A stretch of 64,000 nt of DNA from Effrenium voratum (lineage: Eukaryota > Sar > Dinophyceae > Suessiales > Symbiodiniaceae). The translations under genes were made by a program, and so were the position numbers. The first letter of the stretch is position 1. Each line of letters begins with the position of its first letter. The stretch is from contig CAUJNA010003827.1 of assembly GCA_963377175.1 (NCBI GenBank), forward strand, positions 1,127,646 through 1,191,645. The letters are read 5' to 3'. Positions 33,472 to 44,490 of the stretch are shown one piece after another. The notes under the pieces were generated by a model. It searched no databases. It was not told where the DNA came from and saw only the letters and a list, made by a program, of their open reading frames with translations.

Positions 33472-34018
33472 GGAAAAGCAGAATAAACCAAAGGGGAAAG
33501 CAAAATAAACCAAAGGGACACCATGGGACCCCGAAAGAAACAAAAGGGAACCAAGCGAGAACTCTCAGGAGGTAAACTAACAGGAAAAAACAAATAAGAC
33601 CAAACGGATGAGAAGAACATTTCAGGGGATGAAAATAAATCAAAGAGCAAGAGAAGGCATCTCGAGAGGAAATCGGATTCGTCCGACTGATTTCCAAACC
33701 TTGTTTCTGTTTGCCGGACGGGGAACGTGCAACTGTGGATGGACAAGCTAAATGTCGCATCACAGAAGAAATCGTGCTCTACCGACTGCTTTCTGATGAT
33801 TACCCTGTAAATACCGGCAAACATAGCTTCATTTCGTGGTGCGAATGGATTTCGCAACCATCCACAGTATGTTCCGTAGGTTAGGTGAAAGGAGCAACCA
33901 CAAACTAAGACAAGGGTGGACAGCACGCCCGGAACGCCGTTCCGGCTCATGCCACTGGAACGGGTCCGAAGGTCCTGAATGAGTCAAAGGGCCGAACTCG
34001 TTTGGAGCCAAATTTTTG

Positions 34019-34142
34019 GCTGCTGTTGACCCCTCTGCAAAAAACAAAGTTTGTAACTTGTTGTGGGTCCAGTGAAAAACACATCCACTGTTTCCCCAAA
34101 AGTGAAAGTCCAAAGATCCACCCGAAGAGCCATACAGCAAAA
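34019..34142 (+). repeat. family F hairpin element (F3)
   Basis: GCTGCTGTTGACCCCTCTGC start; the hairpin is lengthened (GCAAAAAAC... and ...CTTGTTGTGG); AAAGTCCAAAGATCC and AAGAGCCATACAGC end. Confidence 0.84.
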
Positions 34143-34253
34143 AGGTGGGCCCAAGTCGGCAACAGTTTGCTGGCTTCTCAAGCCGAAGACTGCCGGGAGC
34201 CCAGAAAAGTCAAGCACGGCCAAGCCAATCCAAATGAAACCACTTCTTAAACC

Positions 34254-34359
34254 TAGCCCTCCATTGAAAACTCAAGTTGTGTTTTGAGTGGGTTCAATGG
34301 AAACCCGACCACTAAACCAAAGACCCAAAAAGCTCAGGAAACGGCTGGGAGCCACCAGG
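34254..34359 (+). repeat. diverged family D element (D6)
   Basis: GGGTTCAATGGAAACCCGACC, CCAAAAAGCTCAGGAAACGG and CTGGGAGCCACCAGG match family D. The 5' block is replaced by TAGCCCTCCATTGAAAACTC. Confidence 0.7.
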
Positions 34360-34523
34360 CTGATTTTGACACACACGGGTTAGCTTCACCGAGCCGCGAT
34401 TTCGGCTCCATCTGCTGCCGTAGTCATCGCCGAGCTCCGCTTGCCAGTGCTCGGCGCCTCGCTCGAGCCCGCCTTTTCTTTGGGGACCCGCCAAAACAGG
34501 GACCTTCCCGAAGTTGCTCTTCT

Positions 34524-34618
34524 CACTGGCTGCGTGGATGGCCCAAAAAAAGTCCAAACTTTACATTTACCACTAAAGTGGTCTTCCCAAAAAGTTTAAA
34601 GTTCATGAACTCAGGAAG
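34524..34618 (+). mobile_element. family E element (E1)
   Basis: Family E: GATGGGCCAAAAAAAGT, an ACCACTAAARTGGT hairpin, GCCCAAAAAGTCTAAAGTCC and GAACTCAGGGAG. E2 shows terminal inverted repeats ACTTCCTGAGTT and AACTCAGGGAGT. This copy is diverged at its ends but its ACCAC/GTGGT stem is perfect. Confidence 0.75.
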
Positions 34619-34874
34619 TTGCTCTTGGTGTTCAACTGGAAAATCAGAACGAGGCCTGCTGGTGCAGTGGCCTGGAAAGATCAATTGTGGTTGGTTGATT
34701 CCTTGGTTTTGGCAACTTTTAGTGGGAGATGTCACAAGATTCCTCCGAAATACAATCTAAACCAGTTCCGCTGGGAACCAAGTCAACCACATGCTCCGGC
34801 TAGGTACCCCTGCCCAGGCAAGGGTACACATAGCGTTAATAGCACCTAATGATATCCGCAAATGTTACAACTGG

Positions 34875-34990
34875 GCTGCCCGTTTTCAGATCCCCCGCTA
34901 ACAGTGACTAACTTTTAGTGGGTTAGACTTGAAACTGCCACTGAACACTGAAAGGCTAAAAAGCTAAGGGGATGGCTGGGAGCCAACAAG
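34875..34990 (+). repeat. family D hairpin element (D3)
   Basis: GCTGCCCGTTTTCAGATCCC start, CCGCTAACAGT/ACTTTTAGTGGG arms, ends GGCTGGGAGCCAACAAG with ACCG deleted before GATGG. Confidence 0.88.
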
Positions 34991-35407
34991 ACAATAATTG
35001 CAAAATTGGACATAAGGGATCCCCAAGCAAAGGACCTACATCATGGTGAGCACGTTCTATATCCAAATCAGCTCGCCATAAAAAGGAAGATGTGTATACA
35101 AGGAGAGCGATTCAATCGCAAGGTGGTCACATCACTCCTGAATTTGCGTAAGGTTTGTGATTCCAGGGGTACATGGTTGATCCCCTTGGATCACGCCTTC
35201 TATTTCCGGGATCATGTCTTCTATCCGTGGAGGCATGTGTCAAAAAATAGGCCCCCCCGGACCTGCTTGTGTCATGCGCGGAGCATGGGATTAGTCATCT
35301 CTTGAGTGGAAAACACGTCCCGCCTATACATTGCGCAAGTAAACAGACCAGTGAAATGGCCAATTCAAACTGCAATGCGTCTTGAATCCCGGGAAGCGAA
35401 ATACATT

Positions 35408-35509
35408 CCCCTCCCTCCAACCAACGTAGCACCTGTGGGAGGGTACCTGGAAGATAATTTCCTCTTGTAGGGACCCTCTGTCAGGTGCCACGTTAGTCGG
35501 AGTGCGGGT
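35408..35509. mobile_element. family I element (I3)
   Basis: CCCCTCCCTCCAACCAACGT and GCACCTGTGGGAGGG at the left against CCCTCTGTCAGGTGCCACGT and TAGTCGGAGTGCGGG at the right. Confidence 0.75.
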
Positions 35510-35526
35510 AGGCCCAAATATATGCT

Positions 35527-35661
35527 ATAGGTCCTCCAGCAAAGAGGTCAGAATAAGTTGGTACCGGATGTTTTTCTCTGTAGTCTATTTTAGTAGGGGA
35601 ACCGAATCTCCCCCCAAAAAAATTGGTAACAGGGCACTGGGGGACCCTACTGGGGGACCTA
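35527..35661 (+). mobile_element. family A element with 3' duplication (A9)
   Basis: ATAGGTCCTCCAG start. The 3' end is doubled: CACTGGGGGACC is followed by CTACTGGGGGACCTA, lengthening the element to about 135 bp. Confidence 0.85.
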
Positions 35662-35989
35662 TGAGGCCCCACCTCGGTGCAATTTTCCAAGTCCCCGAAG
35701 GGCACGTGGCTTGATGGCCGCGCAGCGCTTCGGGCGGTTCTAAGAGCCCTGCGGGTAACGCTGCCGAGGTCGATGACCTTGTAGCAGTCCTCGAAACGGC
35801 GCTTGTAATTTTTCTGTCTTGTTGAATTCTCGGGAACCCAGGAGCTCTACTTCCGTTTGCTGAAGGTTTCACCAAACAATGCTTAGTGTTCGCCAGGCAT
35901 GACAAGGTCCCTTTAAGGCCAACAAAGACAAATAAACCATTGCTTGAATTAAATAAAAGCTGACATAGCCTTACCAACCGGAAGCTCAG

Positions 35990-36391
35990 TCAAGTTTGAT
36001 TGAAACATAGTGCGTAAACTGGCTTCAAGAGGAAACCTAAGGATCGTTGCGCCGCGGCCAATTGCAGGCCGCGACGCCGGGGCATTTTCAGGGCCGCTTC
36101 AAAAAGTGGCTGCCAGGGTTGGGTTGGGTTTGGGTTGGGTTTGGGTCGGGTCCGGCAGCTGGCGATTTCTTGAAAAGCAAGGGGCCATATCCAGGCGCCG
36201 CAGGATGTTGCCGTCATGGAGATCGTTGTACACCTGAGAAAACCATTCGGCCAGCGAGTGCTTGTGCAAAGCAGAAATTGTTCGAAGAACTTGATCTTCT
36301 CTTCAATTTCTACCCTGAAGACTGACTGCCTTCCAAGTTCATCGAATCTACTCCGGGGTTTTAGAACATCATGCATTCGATCAAATGCCAA
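35990..36391 (-). CDS. hypothetical ORF, 133 codons
   Basis: ATG start with a charged N-terminus (MAFDRMHDVLKPRSRFDELG) followed by an amphipathic EIEEKIKFFEQFLLC segment, then Pro/Arg-rich sequence produced by the GGGTTGGGTTT run read in reverse. No domain. Opposite plus frames are also open, so support is weak. Confidence 0.17.
   Translation of the reverse strand: MAFDRMHDVLKPRSRFDELGRQSVFRVEIEEKIKFFEQFLLCTSTRWPNGFLRCTTISMTATSCGAWIWPLAFQEIASCRTRPKPNPNPTQPWQPLFEAALKMPRRRGLQLAAAQRSLGFLLKPVYALCFNQT
36114..36150 (+). repeat. GGGTT/GGGTTT G-rich repeat
   Basis: Six consecutive GGGTT or GGGTTT units ending GGGTCGGG. Resembles degenerate telomeric sequence and could form a G-quadruplex on the plus strand. 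Confidence 0.85.
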
Positions 36392-37091
36392 TGCAAGTGT
36401 TCACACCTGTAGGGTTGAATATGAAAATTAAACCCCAGGTACAATGTTGTGTATATTGCACAATCCGGCAAGAGAATACGGGGATCACAAAAAAGGAACC
36501 TGCATCCTTGGTGAGGTTGCAACCCATCATTGTCAGTACAATTTGCCCATCACAATGAGAAGACACGAAATGCTGGCGGTTTGCTGCTGGGTGCCATAGA
36601 AAGCATCAAGCAACAGGGACGACAAATCAAATGACACACCTCCACATGGCTTGCACCCAAGCTGATCGACCATTCTCCAAGTTGGTGCGAGAACAAGAGA
36701 TAAAGTACCTAGAAGGCCCTTGTACCCTTAGGGAATGACAAGCTGCAGAAGCCAAACATGTAAATGTCACCGAGTTGAGCAACCACAAGAAGCAGCTCAA
36801 ACAGCGCAGCCCAGCTCTAGAGTTGTGTGTGAGGCACTAAAACGCAACCATGTGATGCAAGCCGGACGCCGCATTATAGTATGCTGTGTGCACAGAAGTG
36901 CCCTCGAGATGAACCAGCGTAAAATGAGGGATCTCCACAAAGACCCGCCATATGGGTCTGTCTTGTTTTTTCAGGGCACCTGTCTTTGGTAGGCTTTAAA
37001 AGGGACACCGAAAAGGAACACCACTGTCGTGGGGGTCCAAACTTTGAAAGACACAGCCCCATATATAGGCAGCTCCACCAGCAACTGCCTC

Positions 37092-37197
37092 ATGTTGACC
37101 CCGGATTCATAAACCCCTGTTTATTCACATGGGGGTGGACACCCCTCCGAAAGTGGCCTGAATCCCCACCAAAGCCAGGGAGAAGCACCGCCATATT
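37092..37197. mobile_element. family B-like element, 3' interrupted by family A (B3)
   Basis: ATGTTGACCCCGGATTCATA start and GGGGGTGGACACCCC core match family B. The sequence is cut by A10 at 37198. A 40-base segment from its end (GAATCCCCACCAAAGCCAGG and beyond) recurs in altered form at 37406-37440. Confidence 0.7.
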
Positions 37198-37324
37198 TAG
37201 GTCCTCCAGATTTGAGAAGTTAGAATAAGTTGGTACCCTATTTTTTTCAGGACGTCCATTTCAGTAGGGGAACCCTCCCAACCAAAAAAGTTGGTAGAGA
37301 AGGGCACCTAGCTGGGGGACCTAG
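37198..37324 (+). mobile_element. family A element, full length (A10)
   Basis: AGGTCCTCCAGATTTGAG and GCTGGGGGACCTAG termini. CCATATTT lies directly left and again three to four bases right of the element, a candidate target duplication. Confidence 0.88.
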
Positions 37325-37440
37325 ACCATATTTGTTCAAGCGGATGTCGAAATACTTTTTGAACTGGAGGTTCATTACTCCGGGGTTCATCTGGGGGAAG
37401 TCGAATCCCCACCAAAACAGGGAGAAGCACCCCGAAATAT

Positions 37441-37546
37441 TTGGGTGTGGCTCAAAATTAAACAGGAGAGGTTACGCAGATATTGGTCCATGTTTCCACT
37501 TGCCAGGGTTCCATTTCGGTACCGGTTTTTTTGAGCCACAGCCATT
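37441..37546. mobile_element. family G variant with GGCTCAAAA ends (G6)
   Basis: TTGGGTGTGGCTCAAAATTA and TTTTTGAGCCACAGCCA. Interior CATGTTTCCACTTGCCAGGG is shared with the copy at 59952. Confidence 0.8.
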
Positions 37547-37950
37547 TGTTCAACAGGGGGTTCGTTTGACTTCCTCCGGGCTCAGAAGTCCAAGGCGCGA
37601 AGCCGTCCTGGTGGATCCTCCGCAGCACCTGCGCCACTGGCTGCAGACTCCGGGCCGCCCTGGCTGGGCTGTAGCCCGCCTCGGCTCGACTCGGCGCTCC
37701 GCGTCGGCGGGTCGCGGGTCTGCGGGTCTGCGGGTCTCCACTTCATGCACCATTATATATATATTTTTATATGTTTTTTCGAAGGGCCTCTAGGACCCCA
37801 GTCCAAGAAAAGGACCCCTGATCATGAGCTCGATTCGACCCCAGGCTCGAGTCAAAATCAAAGCCAACGCAAAGTCAACTCGAGAGCCATTTCCGGCTTC
37901 CAGTTCCAGTCTATGGCATTTGCTCGCCGTTTTCCGGTGGCACGATCAAA

Positions 37951-38060
37951 ACCGATCGGTATTAAGCTGGTCGCAATCCCAGAACCATGTTTCAAGAATT
38001 CAACATGCGGATACTCTCACACGCATTGTGGCAAGGAGATTGTCCCTTACTACCCTCATG
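37951..38060 (+). repeat. family J dispersed repeat (J2)
   Basis: ACCGATCGGTATTAAGCTGG, CAATCCCAGAACCATGTTTC and GATTGTCCCTTACTACCCTC are shared in part with J1 and J3. Confidence 0.62.
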
Positions 38061-38440
38061 TAATTCATCCGTCGCTCAAGTTGGCGTCCTTTTGATCTCC
38101 GCGAAGACCCGATCACATAATTGTGCAGGCACCAAAGTTGCGATTCAACTAAATATGTCGCAAAATGAGAAATACATCTCAATACTCATCCCTGTTTGTT
38201 TTGCTTTCCCGGAAAGACAAACTTTGCTTTTGCTTTGCCTTGATAGTCAAAACTCAACGTCTGCGTGTGTGTGTGTGTGTGTGCATTTGGGGAAAAGGGA
38301 CACCAAAAGGAATTGCCGGGGAAGTTTATTTTGACATACCTAACCGGAAAAGGGAACCCTTCTCAAGACCCTGGCCCTACTTGCCCTGACCTAGAAGCAC
38401 CCCGGCCACTGTGAATGGAAAGTCTCATGTTTGCCTGTGG

Positions 38441-38533
38441 GAGCTGCTAAAAGTTAACTTTTAGTGGTTTAATGGAAAACCCATTAGTTGGAGAAAAGTT
38501 AAAGTCCTAACATCCAATCAAAATGCACCAAAG
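38441..38533 (+). repeat. family C hairpin element, 5' truncated (C7)
   Basis: Begins at CTGCTAAAAGTTAACTTTTAG, a perfect 18-bp palindrome with no loop, then runs at consensus to CACCAAAG. Confidence 0.86.
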
Positions 38534-38734
38534 ATATGATTGGTTGCCTTCGGAGTAAGCCTTTAAAACAACAACGGAGTTCTCAAACCAAGCAGACCCA
38601 AAAAGGGAGGCACGCACGCTGGGAAATACCCGCCCGGGGGCCATGTTAATTGGAGGAAGGACTCGAAAGACTTGCTGGCGCTCAGTAGGGGAATGAACCC
38701 AAGAATTGGTCCCCGTAGAGGAAACCACAAGGCT

Positions 38735-38832
38735 TACTTCCTGAGTTGATGGGCCAAAAAAAGTTCAAACTTTCTGTCTACCACTAAAATGGTCCAAGCC
38801 CAAAAAGTCTAAAGTCCAGGAACTCAGGGAGT
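38735..38832 (+). mobile_element. family E element (E2)
   Basis: ACTTCCTGAGTTGATGGGCC to AACTCAGGGAGTGAG, the best example of the terminal inverted repeats. Confidence 0.82.
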
Positions 38833-40011
38833 GAGGGATCCTCTATGGTCATTCCCTCATGGCCTACTGAGCACCAGCAAGAAACACCTCCCCGAAGGGA
38901 GCTCTCGGGCAACAGGAAAGCGAGCTCTCGGAGTGCGGCTTGCCGCCAGTGAGTGCACGTGGGGTGGGGGGCTAAAAAGCAAGCTCGAGGATGATAATGG
39001 AGTTGTACCGGGCGGAGGGGGACCCTTTTGGGGTTGTAAAGACATATTGGGGTTGATCAAATGTTTCTGGCCCCAACATTAACATTGGACTTTTTGCCCA
39101 CGTAGTGGTGACTTGTTCGTTGGCTCCACTAATGGTCACCCCATGTAATCCACCCCCATTTCTTGCTAATCCCATTGTGGCTGACCATTGGGGAAACCAC
39201 TCAACAAAATGATATGTTCACTAAAGGGGAAACGTTAGCCATGGTCGTTTCAGGGAATATTGACTAACCCCAAGCCCTCGCTTCTTTGGCCGTGCTGCCA
39301 GCCCTTGCCGGATGTCAAGCAGCACGCATGCCTCCAGAAGCGCTTGTTTCGGGAAACAAGAGGGCAAAAGGTGGGGGGGGAGGGGGGGGGCAAAGGTGCA
39401 CAGACTCCAGGGTTGGGCCAAACCTATGTTGAAACAAGTTGAAACACCGATTTCTCTAAACAACATGCTGATCCTTTCTTGAAAGGTGGCCAGGGCAAGT
39501 TGCTGGCAAAAAAGTTGCCGAATCCTGATGCACAGGCTCCCTTTCCAACAGTAAAGTGGTCTTCCAAAAGGCTTCCGCGCACATTGATTGCTTGTTGGGA
39601 GGTGACAACTGAGCAATATTCCAGTACGATATAGGGCAAAGCTTCTACATGGGAACCTCTTTCAGGCTGCGAGTCCAAGTCCAGCAAATAGGGAACTCTC
39701 ATTTGCCGAGGTATCCACCCTGTTGCCTGGGACATAGCGATTTCATTCCCCTTTGACGCAGCTGACAATAGCACACGCGCTGACCATTGCGCACTCGGAC
39801 CGCGGTGTTTCTTGCCCCAAATATGATTTGCAACCCTCTGCTTGTACATGGAAAGTATTAGGGCCTGATGAATAAAGACCCGGGGAAAAAAGACAAATGG
39901 CTGTCCAAATAGGTGGCAAATGGATGTTCATGGTTATGCCCCCTGGCCAAATAGGTATGCCTCGGCTTCTGGGGCCGTCAGCTTAAGCGCTTCTCGTAGC
40001 AGGCTTGCAAT
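38833..40011. other. unique sequence, nothing recognised
   Basis: Contains a G-rich run (39372-39390). Minus frames 39221-39616 and 39424-39849 carry no recognisable motif. Confidence 0.45.
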
Positions 40012-40128
40012 ATGGCCATGGGTCAAATTCCCGTACCCCCAGTGAACATCCCAATCCCCACTAAAATAGATTAAAATGGGTGGTGCACCTACCTGAAAAT
40101 GGTACCATTGGTTTTGACCCACAGCCAT
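40012..40128 (-). mobile_element. family G element in reverse orientation (G7)
   Basis: ATGGCCATGGGTCAAATTCC at the left and TTGGTTTTGACCCACAGCCA at the right. Its interior is the reverse complement of the 46300 copy (CCCAATCCCCACTAAAATAG, GGTGGTGCACCTACC). It is the only clearly inverted copy among the families here. Confidence 0.85.
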
Positions 40129-42395
40129 ATATGTTGAAGCTGCGGCAGGCCAACCAGACCTGTGCACGCGGAATTTCGCACGATCTCCCGTGTTTTTGCA
40201 ACCAAATGTGAGTCGTAAACACAACAAGGCACTGAGGGGAGAAACAAACACCAGGACCATGGTTTGCCTCAAATGAATCGTGGCCCAAAAAGTAGGGTTA
40301 AGATTATGGCGATGCTTTTGTGTTCTGAACAGCACAACATTGTCGCCTTCACATTTCTACTTGCGGACCCAGCGGTGGACATCATTCACGTGGCCACCAA
40401 CCACTATTGACAGTGCCCCAACCAACCCCGATAAAACGAGAACGAACAAAAAAGAAAAAAAAAAAACACAACAGCCCCTTGGGGGGACATCGAGCCAACC
40501 AACAAACGCGCCTTGTTGTCGTTGCCGGTGCCCTTGCCCAACTGCTTGCCCAAACGCTCCAGGAGAATGGCCTGCCGTCGTCATCTTTCTCAGCGCGCCA
40601 GCGTAGCAGCGCTAAACGCATGGTTGTCATGCTCCCTCCGTTTCGTATATTCTTCCTCTGCTTTTTGAGTGGGGTTACTGCGTTGTTGCTCTTGCTCCTT
40701 CGATTTACAACGAATGATGCTAACTTCAGGCATGTCTTGGTCCTTTGCTGAACCAAATTGAATGCTTCAGCCATCTAGGTGAGTTATAATATTTCGCCAA
40801 CCTGAAATAAGGTGGTTGGGGGGGATATTCCCCACATAAACCGCCATTTGGGGTGAGGTCGTGTGAGGTCGCTATAATTCACCCAGCCTTGACTTTGAAC
40901 CTCAACCGGTTCCAGGACAGGGTAAGGTTTGCCGTGCCCGGAGGCCAGAAGCTTGGGGACACTGTTGCTGGGAAGGGCGACTATCCCTTGGTGAGGGGGA
41001 TGGGATCCGAATGGCAGTAGGTTGAAGGTCGAACACAGCAATCGGCTCAACATATCTTGGGTCTTCTTGTGATCCTTTCATGCGCTGTCCAGGTTGAATA
41101 TTGCTCGCAGTATGAACAGGCCTGTGTTTGTTGCACCAATTTATGTGCGCATGTTAAGTTTGGCTACAACCATGTGCTATACCCACCCCAGGTACCTGTA
41201 CCTGGTAGAACCCGTCAAGCGTTACTTGTTTGACTGCGGAAAAGAGAGCATGCTCGCTACGAGTGAGCACCCCATCTCAGATGTGGTTGTGGGACCTGCC
41301 CGATTCTTGCCCCTAGTCTCCTCCCCCCCGGTTCTGTTCTGCATTGTCCAGGCTGCCTAGTGTGAATGTCATGCAGTGGTCGAAACATCTTGTGCGCGTG
41401 GTGATGTCTTCTCAGAGTTGTGGGAAGTGCGCCCCTGTGTAATTATGTGCTGCCGCAAAAAATCCATCCCGGTGATGAATTCTTCGCAAAAGCGGTTGGT
41501 TCCCTGGCATCACATCAACAGCTCCGCCCGCCTCTGGCACACCATCAGACCAGATCACCTTCCTGGGCCGGTCAATCTGACTATGATCCACAAATCAGAA
41601 ATATGCCATCCCCGAGCTTTCATCATAGCCCCTTTGCCCGTCTAAACGCCTCCCGAGGCTTGCCATTCCGCGATATTCCCTTGTGCGCACTTTGGAAGCT
41701 GACCCAACTGGCTGCTGTTCATAGCCTCTCCGAAGAACACCATCCCCTGGACCCGGCGGCTCTCTTCCCCAAGGTCATGTCCAGTCGTTTCAGTGTCTCA
41801 GTTTTCACTTCTCTCTAAACCCGAAAGCAATCAGCCTGGTGGCAACATGACTTATGAACATCATGGACCCCCTTTAGGGGGCTATGGGGGTAGGGGGGGC
41901 TTTCCCTTGTTGACCACTTAAAAGGGCCTTAAGGGCAGGGCTAGGGCTTATCCTTCTCCCAGGCTTGTCCAGGCATAGGCCCCCCATAGCCCCCCAAGCC
42001 AAGGAAAAGATCGGACTTGAACTGATCAATTCAAATATCAGAATGGCTCCGTCCTGAAACCCGAACGCTGGTCGCATACTTCACCATGGCTTTTATCACA
42101 ACCAACCCATGCGTCCAGGGTACAAAAAGCCAAGGTCTCCGCTGTTGGAAGGTCAGCTAATGCTTCTCGCGGTGCGAAATTGCTGCTTTTATGAAGGAGG
42201 CAACCCCCAAAGCAGTCAGCCCTTCTCTACTCACTAGACACGAAGGTACTATACAAAGGCTACTGATGCTTCTTGCGGTGCCCCAAAGCATGAAGCAAGT
42301 TGGTACTAGTCTAGTGACATGTTCTAGCTTTTCAAGAGGCCGCTGCGCGAAAGCGATAAGTGACAAAAGCATGGCTGCTGGTCCGCCGCTTACTC
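40129..42395. other. unique sequence with one large palindrome
   Basis: No dispersed families and no supported gene over 2.2 kb. See the inverted repeat at 41873-41996. Confidence 0.45.
41873..41996. repeat. G/C-rich inverted repeat
   Basis: GGGGGCTATGGGGG (41876-41890) pairs with CCCCCCATAGCCCCCC (41980-41995). The interior contains further short complementary words (AGGGCC/GGCCTT). Single copy, probably a foldback insert. Confidence 0.78.
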
Positions 42396-42499
42396 ACTTC
42401 CGTTCGAGTGGGTGGGCCAACACAAAGTCCGAACTTGTTGCTTACCGCTGGAATGGCAACCAAACCCAACAAGTTAAAAGTCCAGGAACGCAGGGAGTG
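42396..42499 (+). mobile_element. family E element (E3)
   Basis: GAGTGGGTGGGCCAACACAA, ACCGCTGGAATGGC in place of the usual hairpin, AAAAGTCCAGGAACGCAGGG. Confidence 0.76.
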
Positions 42500-42730
42500 A
42501 GTCAATCTGCAAGTGAAGGAATGGCTTCATGGACCCCACAACCCCCAGCTAATTACAATCCTGGGACTCAAAAAGTGGAGCTTCCCGCGGGATACACTTT
42601 GCACCTTGCGGCATCTCAATGCCTCCAGGCGACCCCGGAACTGGTACGTGAAGAGTTTGGGGGGGGGCCACCCACAATGGCGGTGTGGCTTCCCGTTGCA
42701 ACTCACAAGGGGCCATAAACGACCAATCAG

Positions 42731-42829
42731 CTAGGTCCTCCAGTAGTACCCTTGTTTCTGTAGTCTTTTTCGGTAGGGGAACCCTCCCCCAACAAAGGGT
42801 AAAAGAAAGGGCAGTACTGGGGGACCTAG
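42731..42829 (+). mobile_element. family A element, slightly shortened (A11)
   Basis: CTAGGTCCTCCAGTAGTACC lacks the usual GAGAGGTTAGAATAAG block. The right end TACTGGGGGACCTAG is intact. Confidence 0.88.
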
Positions 42830-43080
42830 GCGGGGTAAGATGGGGGTGCCCCTGTACCATTCAGAGGGTAAAACTACTGATGTCACCTCAATGGACCCCG
42901 TGGACGCGGACCCGGTGGAAACCGGCTGCGGACAGCCCAACGTCGCCAATTCCGACGCGGTTCTGCAGCTGCACTAAGCCTTGATGCCCATGCCAGCGGG
43001 AGAGGTAGCAAATCTCCAGGATCATGTCCTCAGGCTGCATCTGTGAAGATCCCTATAGGAAGTGGTGAGGATAGACTATA

Positions 43081-43163
43081 ACCTCCACCCACTAACATGG
43101 AAGCTGATTGAGGGCCCCTGGAAGAACAGTTGCTTCTAAAACGGGCCTTCCGGTAGAGGGTAT
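43081..43163. mobile_element. family I element (I4)
   Basis: ACCTCCACCCACTAACATGG and GAGGGCCCCTGGAAGAAC. The right arm CCGGTAGAGGGTATG is weak. Confidence 0.6.
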
Positions 43164-43650
43164 GTGGGCAAAAAATCCCTTGACCAGCTATTCCTTGCTC
43201 ATTTCCGACCTTGGCACTCGATCGCTGCCAGCGTATACTGATGGCTGGACGGATAAGATCTCTGAGGCTTAGCCGAGCAGAAGAAGACCCTGTGATGTTC
43301 TCAAGATCCGAGCTATCTGGCAAAACTGGGAACCAAAAAGGGAACAAACAGGATCTGGTGGGGTGGTTCTGGTCAGAAACGCAAGCATCATGCTTCTTCA
43401 CGGGGCGGGGACTTTTGGCGTCGCTTGTCGCAGGAGTTGTTCTTAACTTGCAAGAACCCGATTCGAAGAAGGCCAACACAGATTCGGGGCCCTGATGTTC
43501 AAACATCCACCTTTCCAGCTGAAAAAAACGCCCGAACCCCAGTACATGATGATCCGTTTTTGTTTCCTCCCCACTCGGCTTGATGCTGCTGATTATGCCT
43601 GCCGGCTTCCTGCCACTTCGATATATGTGCAAAAAAAACACTCAATTCTG

Positions 43651-43764
43651 GCTGCCCTCAGATCCCCCCGCTAAAAGTTTAACTTTTAGTGGGTGAAATG
43701 GAAACTACCACTAAACACTAAAAGGCCGAAAAGCTAAGGAACCGGATGGCTGGGAGCCACCAAG
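43651..43764 (+). repeat. family D hairpin element (D4)
   Basis: GCTGCCCTCAGATCCCCC, perfect CTAAAAGTTTAACTTTTAG hairpin, GGCTGGGAGCCACCAAG end. Confidence 0.9.
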
Positions 43765-44398
43765 AATTGCAAACCTTGAGCAGAGGCAGAGTTGCAGGAT
43801 GGTCCGTGCGACCGAGACTCCTTCCTCATTTGGTCTCCATTCCTCAGCGCGAACGAAGCTCGCTGCCCCGGAGCAAAGGACACCGCCAAGCGTCCATTGG
43901 TGACCTGTGCTGCTCGACCAGTTCCTGTAGTGAAAGGGATGACCACCTGGGAAGTACCGGAAAATGCCCTTGATCCCGAACCCCCTTGAACATGGCCCCA
44001 ATGGCACAGGTCCAATATGGAAAAAGGCACTTCCACTCTTGCATTGAGCAGTATCCTTTGCAATGCACGTATGGGAGCCTGTCATACGTGGGCTGATTTC
44101 AAGTACAGCGGATACTCACCCTATTTTCCAGGAGTGGCGGCCCCGTATGCTTTGGGGCTAGCTGAAAAGGGGGCAGTGAGAGATGGTTTGCCGGTTCGGT
44201 GCAAAGCCCCTTCACCTTCTATGAAGATCTAAGGGCGCACCACCAAATACCAGCCGTGCCGCTCGGAAGGGTCTCCTTTGCCCCGTGTTCAGCGTCAATT
44301 GGACTCACAAGGAAAACGGGACTTCATGTTTCTGGCGAATTTGGGATCCTGCAACTGGCCTTGTTTCCGGCAGGCAAAGAGCAAGAGTCACAATCAAA

Positions 44399-44490
44399 AC
44401 CCGGTATTAAAATGGTCTACCGAGAACCATGTAAAGAATTAAGAAGGCGGCCGCAGCTATTTATGGTTAGGATTGTCCCTTACTAACCTT
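44399..44490 (+). repeat. family J dispersed repeat (J3)
   Basis: CCCGGTATTAAAATGGTC, AGAACCATGTAAAGAATTAAG, GGATTGTCCCTTACTAACC. Confidence 0.62.
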
